Shown in pieces: positions 22,783 through 37,700 of a stretch of 64,000 nucleotides of DNA. Within the stretch, counting starts at the first letter, position 1, and each line of letters opens with the position of its first letter. The stretch lies in assembly GCA_029168955.1 (NCBI GenBank), contig JAPDOI010001175.1, positions 1-64,000 on the forward strand. The letters are read 5' to 3'. The stretch comes from Aplectana chamaeleonis. Taxonomy: Eukaryota; Nematoda; Chromadorea; Rhabditida; Cosmocercidae. Under the pieces are notes generated by a model that was not told where the DNA came from, did no database searches, and saw only the letters and a list, made by a program, of their open reading frames with translations. The position numbers and the translations under genes are program-made.

Positions 22783-25700
22783 CTGAAAGCTACATCATTT
22801 CAAACAGAAAGGAGATGATGAAGCCTCATGCTTTCTAGTTAAAAAGAACACTAAAAAATTTGCACTCTTTACGCTGCTTCGCAAAGGGCTGTCTATGGCT
22901 CGTTTTTAGCCGTTATTTTTTCGCCCTTATTCTTGCAATGGACACCAGTACATTCAAATTCCACTGAGAGGTCGAAGACCTTTAATGCATCAATAATCCA
23001 TGCTTGAAATTTCCTAAATGGCTCATAGATTTACAGGAAATTTCCAAAAATTTGCATATTCATGACTTTTCGAAGAGTAAAGCGGTATGTACCCGAATGA
23101 CAATTTTTAGAGTGTTCAGAAAAACTGCATCGGATCTAGCTCCAAACTTTTATCTAGGAAATGTTTTGGGTGCTCAGAGCGAATCTGAAGTACGTTTGTC
23201 CAAAAAGCCGAGTGCAGGCGGCCGCTGGAACGTCAAGGGATATCCCGATTTCAGTCGGCGTCCATCAAGGTTCGGCTCTATCACCGCTCCTCTTTATCGT
23301 TGTTATGGATGCTGTCACAAGTGATCTGCAGATGCCTACGCCATGGACTTTACTCTATTCAGACGATGTACTGTTGGCGACCGATAGCAAAGACGAACTT
23401 GAGAAGTAAATGCAAGCTTGGAGTAATCGCTTGGCACAGTTTCGCCTCCGTTTGAATGTGAGGAAAACCGAGTACTTGGCTAAGATGCGAATGAGTCTGG
23501 AACGAACCATCAGGATAGACGGTATACAGCTACCGCGAGCAGACGCTTTCAAGTACCTCGGATCGACAATTTCATCGACGGCAGCCTCGATCGAGAAATC
23601 ACTGATCGCGTAAACTCTGCGTGGTTATAGTGGCGTTCTACGACGGGCGTCATGTGCGATAAGAGCATCCCCGACCACCTAAAGTCGAAGGTTTACCGAA
23701 GCGTTATTCGATCGGTGGCCCTGCTACGGTGCCGAGTGCTGGCCTGCAACGAAGATGGCAGAGCGCCGCCTCTGCGTGATGGAAACAAAGATGTTGAGAT
23801 GGACCGCTGGCGTGACGCGAATGGATCGCGTGCGGAATGATGACATAAGGGAGCGATTCGGTGTCGCCCCGATCAACGGCAAGCTGCGTGAAGCTCGCCT
23901 CAGATGGTATGGCCACACTCTGCGAGCTAGCAGCGATTCCGTTTGCCGCATTGCTATGAATCTCGATGTTCCAGGAAAACGGCCCAAAGGCCGTCCGAAG
24001 CAGCGTTGGTTCGACACGCTGCACTCTGACATGAAAGTTGCTGGCGTACACCCCGATCAGGCGCACGATCGAGCTAAATGGCGCCAAAGAGCCAGAAAGG
24101 CCGACCCTGCTATGGAGCGGGACAAGCGCTAAAGAAGGAGAAGATTTGTGATTTTTCAGAATATTTGGCTGACTTGGTCCAAGCTTCTCGGTGGGGGAAA
24201 TTTTGCTAATCAAACGCGATTTTTGACGATTTCCTGAATGCTAGGAGTAAACGGCTCAAAAACTTCTACAGAGGGACTGTTTGTACTGCTTAAAGCGAAT
24301 CTGTGATCTGTTTATCGATTATTACTTGGATTACGGCATGCTACGGTGGGCGAACGGTAGTTTGGTCGAAGTCTCCGATTTGACTGAAAATTTATCTGTG
24401 AGAGTTATTTGGAACGCCGAACACGAACTTGAGGTCCACTTGCCGATTTCCCGGATTTTAAGGCACGTTACATCAATTAAAAGTCATTATACCTAACGTA
24501 ACCTACACTAACCCTGAGTCAGATCCCGAATTCGTGTTCAACTCCCTAAACAACCCCCAGTAGAGTTTTGAGGAAAACCCGAGAATTTTTCTGGACTTTT
24601 TCTTAGACTTTTGGTAGGAGAATAGGTTTTCGTGTTTTGGAATATCAACACTCATCTATAAAAACAACACTTATAATAAAACTGCGCTCGATTACGTATT
24701 CTTCGTTGTTTCTGACATCTGACTCCACCTCTGTACCAATCTTTTGGTGTCTTCTCGCTAAAAATGCTGGAGGGGGGCGTCGAAAAAGTGCGTGAGCCAG
24801 ACTTTGCGGCCTTCGTCGCTGAGCAGGGAAGTGGAAGGTGCGGTAAGACATTGAAAGGGAATAGATTTCCCCCCCCCACGAATAGATAGCTTATAATAAA
24901 TGAAAATATATCTCTTACCGGCTTAAGCGGCTTCTTAGGCACCTCAAAGCTATCCGATGACATGGAAGATTCGCGCCTTCTTTTCAGCGCTTCGTTAAAG
25001 TCGTTAATCTGTAAGAAATCACTGTATGGCCAGACTTAATCAGTCATATTCTTATATCACCTAACTAGTAAGCATAAAAAAATAAATAATCTCTTTGGAT
25101 AACTTCAAGAACGTGGAGTGAAGTCTTTCCGTCATACATACACGAAAATTTCTCACCTGGGGTTTAGTATCAAGAGGTTGCCGAACTGGTTCTACAGCAG
25201 GTGAGGGCACATTTGTACTGTCAGTCTTAACAAAGCCGAATTAAACGCACAACTGTATAATATAAAAACCATTAGACCGGGATCATACTTTCCGCGACCA
25301 GCGACAGCGACAGCGCATAGGTACATCGATTTTCTGGCGATATTGATGGTGAACGTTGCGTCATGTCGCTCGTCGCTGGAAGTATGATCCCACCCTTGGA
25401 CACAGTACTTACCAATAATTTCCTAGGTTGAAGAACTCCCTGGCGCTGCACATCCCGCATCGCCCGCTTGAAAGACGATGGTGTCGGCGGTGAGGGTTTT
25501 ATCACTACGGGAGGTGGTGACAAATGTGCCACTGATGGTGGGTTTCTGAAAATTTGGAGCTTTTCAAGTGCCCAGCCGATCATTTAATCGTAGTGCAACT
25601 TTGTCTCCAGAAACACTATTTCTGTGGAAAACTCGCTCCTGATCTACGAGTAGTCGATCCTGAGGAATTCTCTTTTCAATTCTCACCGGTTTTCGACCGA

Positions 25701-28700
25701 TTAGTTATGACTTATACGCTTTCGGTTTTTCGGTTCCGCCTGAAAATTCTTTTCCGCTTCCGTTTTCCGTCTACAAGTGGATGACCTTTTTCCTCACATC
25801 TCTAATTCAAACTCGGAGCAAAATTTTGATGTGTGGGGCGAACGCTTTACAGATGGACGGAACCCTAGTTTTGTTGAATTTTAAACTAGAGAAAAATGGA
25901 CCGTGCGAGTCAGGAATGTGAAGAATCTTCTCTCCCCTAGTTTTTTTTCTCAAATATTCTTGTTCTATTTTTTTTTTTGAGAAAAAAATGGGCAGAATAG
26001 ATCAGAAGACAGAGGATGAGCTTGTCAAGGGCAGTGTTCATGATAAAAACCAGTATTCTAGGTTTCGATGTTTTTGAGTAGATAAGTCCACTAAATAGAC
26101 GTTAATATAGGAAGGTCCCCACAGAGCCCTCAAACACCTGAGAGAAACTGTTTTTAAAAAATCTCTGAAGTATACGATTACGCCTGTATGGAGTGTCTCG
26201 GAGGCTGCAGACAAAGCGTCAAATCTAACGTCGGAAATGGTTTTCCGCTACGAAATTCTTCGCTGAGTGACTCTGTTTTCTATTTCTTGAACCGAAAACT
26301 CTTTAAATGTATGATGAACCAATGCCCATGCTTGGATGTTAGAATTCTTCGCGATAAAAAGTATTCAAAAATTCAGAAACTCCTCTCGCTCTCGTGAATC
26401 GAAAGCAGGACAACTGTTATATAGCGTGGGCGGGGTGATCCAATGGGCTGGCTGGTCCACGAGATTTTACCCCACTTCCTTCCTGGCCGTTTTTCGTAGT
26501 ACTTCCGCTCTTGCCCTCCTTAGAGGAACCCAAAACTTACGTTTTTGGGTGATTTTTCACCGCGAATACTGCCTTAGAGCCCGAGTGAGGACACCCTACC
26601 AGAGAAGTCTTCAGCAGCTACAAACATGGGTTGAAAAACGTCAATGGAATTTCATCAGCTGGTACGAATTTCGTTGGAAACTGCGTTTTCGATCAGTTGC
26701 CATTCCCTAGTTACTCGATGGCACTTCATCACGGTGCACTCTCCATTGCAAGACACACATGCCTTGCAGAGGCTCGGCGGCTTCGCGTAGCTTTAATCAG
26801 CAAAATGACTCATTAACATGAACTTTACAGTCGTAACATATCATAACACTCACCCAACATCAGCGTACGGATTGTACACCGGTGGAACACTTGGTGTAGC
26901 AGTAGAACTCAAAAAAGGTTGCGGTGAATGTGGCAGCGGCGTAGAGGTTGCATGCAGCCCCACGCCAATATCAAACAATCCAGAGTCATCCGTCTAAAAT
27001 CGAATGGCTGTCACCAGCTGCCCAAAAAAGTCTAAAAGGTGGAAAAAACCGTCTGCTCTTATTTCTTGTCTTCCACATTTGACATTTCTGTGCAACAACA
27101 ATCACTCAACAAATGACTACCGCCTCATTCCACTATTAATTGGGTGCGAGGACCTTTGCGATGTGTGAGATTATACCCAAACATGGGAAAATCGGTCGAT
27201 GATGAGCCACTTATAACAATGCAAATCGACACAGCGCTTGTCCGTCGAAAATAACACCCAGATACATGAAAATGTTTCAAGACGTGAAAGTCGTTTTTAT
27301 GTTTTATAAAAAAAAACATTTTGTATGAACAAACCGCCCTGCAAATCTTCCTTTTCCTATGAACCAGGGAAAAATACTTCGGTTTTGTCAAAAAAAATGC
27401 TCAGCCCTAAACGTGTTTCGGACCAAAAACCCTAACCATTGAAAAACTGTCCTACGCCGCAACGTTCACAGTATTTGGAGCCACTGATTTTGTTCACCTT
27501 CATGCCACCGGCATTGTGTCGAACCCTAATATCAGCCAATGAAAACCTAGCGGGACAACAGTGAAACACTATAACTCACGAGAAAATCAGAACTGCTAAA
27601 ACGGTTTATCCTAAATTGGTCCAAAAGTTCTGCATCGAATTGGACCACTTTCCATCTAGTGTAGTAAAAGATTTAAAATCACAATGCGACCTCTATGTGA
27701 GCGTTTATCGCTACTCGAAAATTCGATTTACTCCGATATTATATCCGAAATGCTGAGGATATTCTGAGTTAAGGAAATCTTTAAAAGCCTATCGCTCTCT
27801 TCCTTCTATCTCGTAGTATTGTTTCTCCAGTATTGTTTCTGTTCATTGAAGATTTGAATCCAGCGAAACCAAATTAGAGTACCGAACATAATTCACGGAA
27901 TTTCCTTAACAGGACGAATTTCGCATTTTTTTTCATTTCGAGTTTAATGAAGTTAGGTGCTCCCGTATTACTGGACAATGAATATTGGATTTGATTTTTG
28001 TTTGAAAAGAAATGAATAAATGAATTGATTTTTCGAAATATTCCAAAAATGCATCAGTCATCATACTGAAGGAATCGCGTAAACCAGGGGTGTCCCAAAA
28101 TTTTTCGAAACCGAAAAAAAAACCGGAGAACGAAAAATTTTTCGGTCAAAAATTTGTAGAATGCTTACCCACACTATGTTACGCTGAAAAAGTACACTTT
28201 TTCAATTTTTCGATTTTTCGGAAAATCAATACAAAAAAAAACCGAAATATTTTCGAAAAATGGTCGTACTCCAAATGACCCATCTGCACCAAAAAAATTG
28301 GTCTTGAGACGAGAATCGTATTTTTTCCACTTCGTGATTTCGAAAACTTTTCGCGCATCCCTGGCGTGAACCCATATTGGCACTATATTCTAAAACTCGG
28401 GTTGAAATGTCCTAAAATATAGCCCTGGCAAAATAGAAATCAGAAAACGAGGAAAAATTAGAAAAATTTTGTACCGAAAATTTACCCTACATTTTGATAG
28501 AGCAGATTGAATTCTCCGAGTAGAGATTAACGCTAATATATAGAGGAAGGATTAGGCTTCCAAATGGTACACTACATTTGATCGAGGGATCCCAGACGGT
28601 TGAGGGAAGATTGACTGCCGGCTACTTGTCACAAGATCTCAATTTATTCCGATAAACCAGATACTTGCGTATATTTGAGAGAAATAGCCACTAAAATCCT

Positions 28701-31700
28701 TCCCTACAGAGAGCTCTGCAAAGGCAGTGTCCACGGTGGGAACCGTCTTCGAATTTTCACCGAAAATCGAAAGATGCGGAGCTCCTGGCAGAAGCAATGA
28801 CGAAAAACGGCTAAAAAGAGCCCCTATTAGCCCTACGCGACCCTAAAGTTCTGTATAGAGCGCTAACCCCGCCCTCTCCCTCAACGGCCACTGATGGACA
28901 CAAGCAAGTGAAAGATTGAATTCGAGAAGGGAACAACATATGAATGGGGTGAATTTCTTGAATCCGCGCATCATGGTGAATGGTTTGATCATTTGATGAT
29001 CGTATGTTTTTTTTTCGAAGTCAATTTTTCCGTTGATTGCTTTGATCAATAGCCGTTTAGAGGAGTGGGCGGGGACTGAACTTCACACAGATGTTCAGGG
29101 CCGGGTAGGGCGATTTGGGGCTCTTTTTTTTAGCACTTTCTTCGACACTGCTGTTGACACTGCTGTTGCCATAGGCCCCGAACCGATCGGATTTCGGTGG
29201 AAAATCGGAAACGCATTTTTAACGTGGACATTGCCTTCAAATGCTTTCAGCCCGCCGTGTTTTTACATAGATGATTTGTCAGGACAGCTTGTCTACCCTC
29301 GATTCGATAGAGAAGCACATGGATAGATTCATGTCATAAATCAAATCAAGATACAATCGAACTCTGACAATTGAAGACACCATGACTTAAATGTCAATAT
29401 TTTTGCGCCCACATGCTCACGAAGTACTGGAATATATCAAAGGAATCCGCGGATCCCTTTATGTTCGAAACGGAACCGATAGTGCGGGCCACCAATGCTC
29501 ATGTGGCTGCGGACCACTCAGCAGCCACCACGCCTGTCACATGCGCCAATCACGGTTAGGCGCAGTTTAATTTCTCAGCCATAGCTAGGAGGGGGGGGGG
29601 CAATTCGTAGAAATGCCAGCAAAAAAAAAGGAATTACGGGTGAGATCGTCAGAATTTCGGCTTAAAATGACAATTCTGGGAGGGGATATCGAAAAAAATC
29701 CCAAAACTTTAGGTCACCAAGGGGAGGGGATCGTAGCTTCGCTGAGATTCTACACAACGGTCCGCCCAACTCTGGCGCCGATCGATTGTCACACTTCTTG
29801 CGACGGACACGACGTCGCATAGGTTGTGAGTGGTCTGCAGCCATATGTGTGTTTGGAGCATCAGAATCAAAAAAGTCGGAATTTATTGGGCGCCTTAAAC
29901 TTCTTAAGGGGTCCGCAGAGTTGAAGTGGCGGCGTTGCTCGCAGCGACGAACAGCACTTGGTGATGCAATATCGATTACATTCGACGACGATGGCGACCG
30001 ACGCGGCGTGAAAGGGCGACGAGGGCACCGCAGAGTGTATTGACGCCGCGACGGCCCTACATCACTGCCAGCGAGAGGCAACCGACGCCGCGTCGATAAT
30101 GTTTCGAAACATTTCTGTCGCCGCGCCAAGGCTGACGCTCGGCGACCACTCGCCGGTCTCTGCAACTCTGCAAACCCCTTTAGACAATTAAATTCTCTTC
30201 ACTTTGTTTGAAGGCAGTGTTCACGATAATCTTCGATTTTGAGATTAATCGCTAAATCGATTGTTCGGCCCCCGGGCAGAACTGATATGACGAAGAAATC
30301 GAGAAAAACGCACCAGAAGGGCACGAAATCCTTTACTCTCATCCCGCCTCTTTACTCTCACAGGAACTGTTCGTTGTGACAATGAAATCTTCTGTGGACC
30401 CGTCCTTTACAATTTTTTTGCTTTCTGTTGCTCCGTTGTCTTCTTCGGACCCTACTTAGTACTATTTTGCCTGGAATATTCTTCCATTTTCGACCGATCC
30501 CATTTTTCACCGGTGACAACCACCGTAAACATGTTCATACAACTTGAAAACTAGTCCAGGCCAGAGATTAATGTCACTGAAATATGACGTTTTAGAGCGT
30601 TTCTCGCCGTTTCTTCGTAATTTCTGTAACACTCGGTGGCCAACGCTTTGTTTTGAGTGGAAAACTCGGGAACGAAAATCATCGTGAACACTGCCTTTAA
30701 CCAGAAATCCTTCAAGGATAATGATCTTCTAATGCGCGAGTTTAGTGTTTAAGATCTCTCAAGCTGGAAAGCATTCAGCGTGTGAGTTGCTCATGCCTGC
30801 AGCGACTCTCCTATTTCTTGTGCTAGATGACCGACCGAGGGGATCCGTCTTTTCAGACCACGGAGCCGTTTTCACAGGGCTATGACATTATGGATACACA
30901 AAATTGAGGTCTCAAACTTGGCTCCACGACATTGCTCACCCGCGTGCGTACGCGTCACTGTCCGGCAAGTGTCGCGCGCGCAACGAACGCGGAAACCCAC
31001 CATCGTGGGGAAAACTTCGAGAAAACGATTATAACTAGTGTAACAAGAAATGAACGCAGGAAAATAGCAACTGGTCCAAGACATGTCAATTTACTTGATT
31101 TCCCCCAAATTCAAGGTTTCTGCGTCGGCGCCCATTTCGCCGCGCGCTACACTCACGGACCGCGACGCAGCACGAACGAGTGAGCAGTGTCCGCTCCCCC
31201 TTAAACTTTAATAAATACCATGATTTAGTTCCGAAAGTGGGACTGAGAATAAATAATACATGGTTTTCTGCACGGAAAATACATTTGAAACAATCCATCT
31301 CGTGAAACTATAGCAAAACAAAAGAAAAAACTTTACACACCATGCTTCCATCAACCTCCTGTGAGTCAAAAATATCTCCCATAATCATGGGCATTGTCCT
31401 ATCGAGACTTCCATCATCACTCGTTGAAGGCATTTGTAAACACCTAAATGAAACGATCTTTTAAAAGTTAGGGAACATGCTATTCAGCCAACCAGGTACA
31501 CTTGCGTTTGGTTTTTAGTGCTTGACAGCGCTAATTCACGTCTTCATATGTATCAATCTAATTTCAACTCTAACGACATACCGGGAAACGTTCAACGGGC
31601 CAGATTGTCCAGAACTGATCCTTGAAGGCGTCATTTCAGCAATACGCTGAGGCTTCTCTATAGAGCCATCACGATATCGAAAACCTGAAAAATCTCCGTC

Positions 31701-34700
31701 TTCCAAGGGCCAACGCGGCTACTAAGAGGCTAGAATTCCCAGGTCTCACCTACAACATTTTCTGAATTTGATAACCGCAGAGCTCGATCACTATACGTTG
31801 GCGAGGAGAATGAAAGTCGAAACGATCTGAAAAGACGTCAACAATACACGGAGTCACTGGAGTACAGTTGCAGGGCAAATGACAAACATGCCATGGAACA
31901 GTACTGGTTTCTGATATATGGACGCATCCAGGCTTACAAATGCGGATAGAAGTACTGTTGTTCTCTGAGCCAAATTCCGGTCCGCATTTGCGGACTACGG
32001 CTATTTCATCATGCGACACGGGATAATCGTTCTGGGACCACTTGGTCCCGCCACGATTCTTCTGTCTCCAAACACGATTATCACGTGCCGCACGATGCAA
32101 CAGCCGTAGTCCGCAATTGCGGACCGAAATTTGGCTCGGAGAACGATAGTAGTAGAGCCGGCGCTTATCTATTCGGTTGAGCGAAAGCTTCCCACCACTT
32201 GACTTTGACCATTTTTGAACCTTTCAGCGTAGATTCTTCGGCCAAGTGTGATATACCGATCGTAAGCACACATTCTTTTCTTTATCTAACGCTGCCTTCG
32301 ACTTAGGCCAGTATCTGCTCAATTGCCAGATATATGCTATAAATCTGAGATAATCTTCAGTATTGAGCATCTCTGAGTGTTTCTATTCACTTTGATGTAA
32401 ACCACCAAACCCGCCGAGTTGACAGGATATTTGAGGCACCTTGCAACTAGATGATAGGGTTCGCAGAAAATTTCGGCGGATCGTAATTATTGAGATTTCG
32501 GCGGATCGTAATTATTGATTTTCGGCAGATTTTTTGATTTTTCATTTCCCGTCTTTTCTGGCTTATGTGAGAAGTTCGAAGCTTTAAAGCTAAGCAAAAC
32601 GGCAGAGCCCCTTTTCAATAGAGTTTTTCCGTCGATTAACGACCTTTTTTCTGCAATCGATTAAAAATGGTGAAAATCGGATTTGAAAAAAAACTATCCA
32701 TAATACGAAAAATGCTATTGAGTAGGGACTTTGCCACTATACTTAGCTTCGAAGCTCCGAGGGCGAACCTTCCCGGATAAGCCAGAAAAGACCAAGCTTC
32801 AAAATCACAAAAGCTGCCAAAAATCAATAATTAAGCTCCGTCGACAGTTTCCGCAAGCGCAGTCATCTAGTCCTAATGTGGCTCAAATACCCTGTCAACT
32901 CTGGCAGGTTTGGTAGTTTGACCCAAAGTAAATAGAAGCACTCAGAGACGCTCTGTACTGAAGACTACCCCTGAATTATCGCATATATTTCTCAGATGAG
33001 TATGCTTTGGCCCAAGTGGAAGGCAGCGTTAGATAGAAAAGAATTCGCGCTTTCGATCGTTATATCGCACTTGGCCGAAGGACCAACACTAGATGGGTTT
33101 AAAAATCGTCAAAGTCAAGTAGCGAAAACTTTCGCCCCAACCTAATTAGGAATTTCGCCATTTTCCTTCCCAAACGAGCCTCTTTTCAGCTCAAGCTACC
33201 TGAAAACCTTATAGAGGTCTTCAGTTGACTCCAAAAACCCTCACTGTATCTAATGCACAAGCACTAGGTGCACAATAACAAGCAGGAATAGGGGCGACAT
33301 CGCTGTTGGAATTCGAAAAATGGTCTTTCATATAGAAGACTATGATTTAAACTTCAACCGAGGTGGATAGATGCATAATGTGACTAAAACGTTAATCTGA
33401 ATCTCTCGTGAACACATTTTTCAACGTGTAAGCAACTGCGAATTCTGGGCTGAATATTATGTTGGGTTTGGGGCACCACAATACTCTGATTTTTAAACAA
33501 ACCACGCACTCAAACAAATTCCCCACAAACGAAATTCCAGTAATAAGAACACTCACCTAAAGGGTGAAGGCGTCGTACTCATGTGGATTCCAGGCCGCTG
33601 CGTCGGGGTTCTCAACCCAGGGGACATCCTACATTGATCTGCCTGTAAAACCAACACACATAAGGAAATTAAGCGCGAAGAAAAATACTTCAACTGCACA
33701 AATCTTAGAAGCAGCATTCACGCTTGTAAACACGGTTCAAATAGCAACGTAAACATACGGCTCCTACCAAACCGCCAACGATGCTGAAGGGACCGAAAAC
33801 TATCCAGGATGACCGGAAGTAGGAGGGGGAACTTACAGGCCAGCGACTAAGAATTTCTAAAGTGAAGTCATCATGGCCCTTTTCTCGGCCCTTCCAACGG
33901 CGTTGGCGCTTTACTAGAAACAAGGGAGTTCAATTGCGTTGTTATTTTGACCATTTTCACAATATGCCGACTTAATTTTTGGTGGGACAAAGTTAATCCT
34001 GATTTCCTTTTGGTCCCTTTTTCGGCCCTTCCAACGGCCTTGGCGCTTTGCTAGAAACCTAAGGAGTCCATTTACGTTGTTATTTCAACCATGTTCACCA
34101 TATGCCGAATTATTTTATTTTTTCTGGTACAAAGTTAACTCTAATTTCCTTCTGGTCAAGAATTTCAACCATCGGTACTTTTCGACTTCCCTCACCTGCC
34201 GCAAAAAACATGCAACCCTCAAATAAGTTAGACGCACTTAAATTCTAATCCAACAGATTTTCGAAGGATATCGATAGTTCGAACTAGGTGAGGCGCAATT
34301 TTCGACCACACACCTACCGAAATTTAGGTGAGGGGTCATTCAGGAACCGGAATCGTGATCTGCATCATCGATAACTACAGATAAACCAGGCCTGCTGCTC
34401 CAAAGGAGCTAATGAATGAATGGTAAGGATCAATCCGTCAAGCTGTAATCAGGCCCCAGCGGGGCGTCGCGACCGACCTTGCTGTCAAAAACTTTCGAAA
34501 AACATTAAGAATTTAAGGAACCCATCCCTTGTAGTGAGAATTTAGTACGATGTTCTTACGTCCTCCCACCTCAAATTCAGAAAATTTCGTTTTTTGTCCA
34601 GATCTTTTACGATTTCCCCTCCGCCCCCGTTGTGTCCGGTCGAAACGCCGCTGGACTCCAGCTATAAACGAGGTGAAACCCAGAATAGAATAGCGATGTA

Positions 34701-37700
34701 CTCGAAAAGCTACGACATTAATCAAATGTTGTTACCACGAAAGTTCAGGGGCTTGAAAATAGAAAAACAAGCCGTAGACCCACTGAGAGGTGCGGCATTG
34801 ACACATGAATTTTATGACTTGCCCTTACCTCAAAGATAGTAGGGCTGTCCATAAAATCGAAATGGAGGCACAAACACGCAGGAATTCTGCTCAGGAACTA
34901 TGGGCACTGAGTTCCTTATCATTCATGATGCAACAAAGAAGAACATTTCTGTAGTCTGATAATAATATTTGAAAAAAAAAACAAAGTGCAAGCAACCAAT
35001 TGATTGGCAAACAGTCGCAATGCCCTACTTCTCTCTATTTAAATTTGAGTTTCAATTTTTTTTCTTTCAAAACCACAAATTATTCTCTATCTCATTCTTA
35101 TTCGCCTTTCGGAAAAGACGTGGTGGTTCTTAATATAAATTGAAATCCAGAGGAAATCTTCATCTTTTACTTTTAGGCAAACCAATAAAACTGCCAGAGT
35201 TGAGCACATTTGAACCCTATGAGGACTAACAAGGGAATTACTATTAGCCACCCTGGCCATTCCGGATGAAAAGTACTTCTCTAGAGCCGTTTTTGACGTA
35301 GAAACCGATCATGATCTTCGCAGCTGTCTAAACCCACTCTGAAAAAGTTATAGGCGTAAAGGCAAAGTTCCGTACCTACTCTACCTTCCAAAACGCGCCT
35401 TTGGGAAATCCGGAAACGAACCTCAAAATTGTGTTCGGCGCCCAAAACAATCCCCCCTGAGCAAAGTTTGGGTGAAGGCACATTTTCCAAACTTTGCCCA
35501 GACTGATAGCGTTTTGGACTTGTACGGATTTTCGGTTGGGTGTTTATTTGCACCAATAACAAGGCTCTGAAAGCGTTTTAAAAAATGTTCCAGATTGCAT
35601 CTAAAATTCTCCTAGGGGGTTATTTGGGGCGCTGATCACGAATTTGGGGTTTATTTTCAATTTTCCAAAGTTTTCGACTTGATGCGTTCCGAAGCTTCCC
35701 ATCGGGGAGGGGGAATTTGATGGCAAATCTAGGCTTCTGACCATTTCAGGAGCGCTTTGATAGACACTGCTTAAATTGTTGCTCTGTGGTTATCTGGAAT
35801 GCTGAATACAAATCTGAGGTCCGCTTATCAATTTTAAAAGATTACGGTGGGTATACAGTTCTTCGGTCAAGTCTCAGATTTGACTCAAAATTTGAATGCA
35901 GGGTTACACGGGATGGTGGATACGAAATTAATGCCCATTTATCGATTTTCGAAATACTAAGGTATCCTCCGTTTCCGAAAGTGATCTATTTCCGTTCGTC
36001 GCGTGCGACTGCGTGCGTACGCTGCGTCTCCTTCTCCCCACAATTTCTCGCTGTCTCTACTCCTAACTCCGCACAAGCGCGCGAGGGAACAGAGTAAATC
36101 TGGCTCGGAACCAGAGGATAAGTTTAGTCCCCTAAATGGCATGGCACCTACCGTCACCTACAGTTAACTTCGGAATTTCGACAAACAGACTCCAGATTCG
36201 TGTTCAGCACACTAGATTACCCTGCATACAAATTTTAAGCCGAACCCGAAATATTTTTTCAAAGCGCCCTAAAAATTTTATGGGTACCCTTACCTTGCCA
36301 CCAGGCTTTGAAAAACGCGTGTGACTTTTTTCAGAGTGGTTTATGACAGCTGTGAAGATCATAATCGGATTCTATGCTAAAAACGGTTCTAGAAAAGTAC
36401 ATTTCATCCGGAATGGCCAGGCTGACTAAGAGTAGTTCCCTTATAAGTTACAGTGTTCGCGGGAAATCTCGAAGGAACGTACATAATTCCCGACTTTTTT
36501 TTAGCGAATTTTGAACTTGCTACTTCGGTCTCTTCACCAAAATCCATGAGTTTCGATGAAGCTGAATGTTGAGTATAATCGGCAGGTTCCTTCTCGATAA
36601 TTTCATTTTATCAATTACCGATTTTTCGAAAATCTGAGTTTTATTATTTTTACGGATTTTCGGGAAAAAAGATTGGGAATTAGCAAAATAAATACTACTG
36701 AAAATGAGTAGAGACTTGCACTTAGTAACTTAAAGTTTCGCGGCCGTGCCTGGAAACATAAGGCATAAATGTCCAGTGTTGCAAATTAAAAAAATGCGCA
36801 AAAAAACCTAATTCCCAGTTTTCAACTTCGATTCACAAATATGTTCGAGAATCATTTTTTTCGACTTTTCGATTTTCGAATTCGCATTGATTAGAAAAGA
36901 AAAGTCGATTGAGAACACTCGAGTCGGAGTAATGATGTATACTCAGTACTGAAGACTTCCACTGAATTCAAGCACATAATTTAGGAACCATCACATTTTT
37001 CTGGAGAGGGAAGAAATATCAAACAGAAAATACCTTGCGCTTTCAAACGAACTCGAAAAAGTAAGTTTGTCGATATTTCTATGAAAAAAAAACTAAAAAC
37101 TAGGTAAATAGCGACGGAAGAACAGATAAATTTACACTGGAATCTTTTATATAGCAGATCAATCGATCCCGTGGTCGACATTTCCCCGCCAATTTCCTCC
37201 AGAGAAATGAATCAGATCGTAATGAACATGAATATGAGGTCCGTTTTCAGTTTTTCAAATGTTAAGGTACGTATACCGTAGCAGGTCGGTTTCAAAGTTA
37301 GCTGCGGCATTGCCCAGGGTTTTTTTTGTGGGGGGGGGGCGATCACTAATCCAATATGTTCCTTCTACGGATTTGAATGACTACGGTAGGTCATGGTAGG
37401 TTCACTGCCAATTAGCTAGCTACCGTACCCTACCGTATTCTTCCAAAAACAAGAAAAAGGACCGTAGGATTCATGATCAGGATCTCCAAACACGGTTTAT
37501 AGGCTATTTCAGTCAAATTGGAGACTGACTAGATCACGACACATCTTCCATAATCCTATGAAAAAACTGAAAACAGCAAATAACTCCCGCAGACAAGATT
37601 CAGACGAATGCATTTCGACCTATGAAGTTCGAAAAGTGGAAGAATACTAAACTATAAACTGCTGTATTCTCTTTCTCTAAAAGTGCACATGATTTTCGGG

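Noticed and set aside
23235..24132. Active RTE reverse transcriptase
   Set aside because: Several stops and frameshifts, and the 5' part is missing.
29662..30165. 167-codon minus frame
   Set aside because: Falls on a GC-rich foldback; Arg/Ser/Pro composition is that of the repeat.
34840..34960. Possible host exon on minus ending at GAG/GTAAGG
   Set aside because: All three frames contain stops; the best one stops immediately before the donor.
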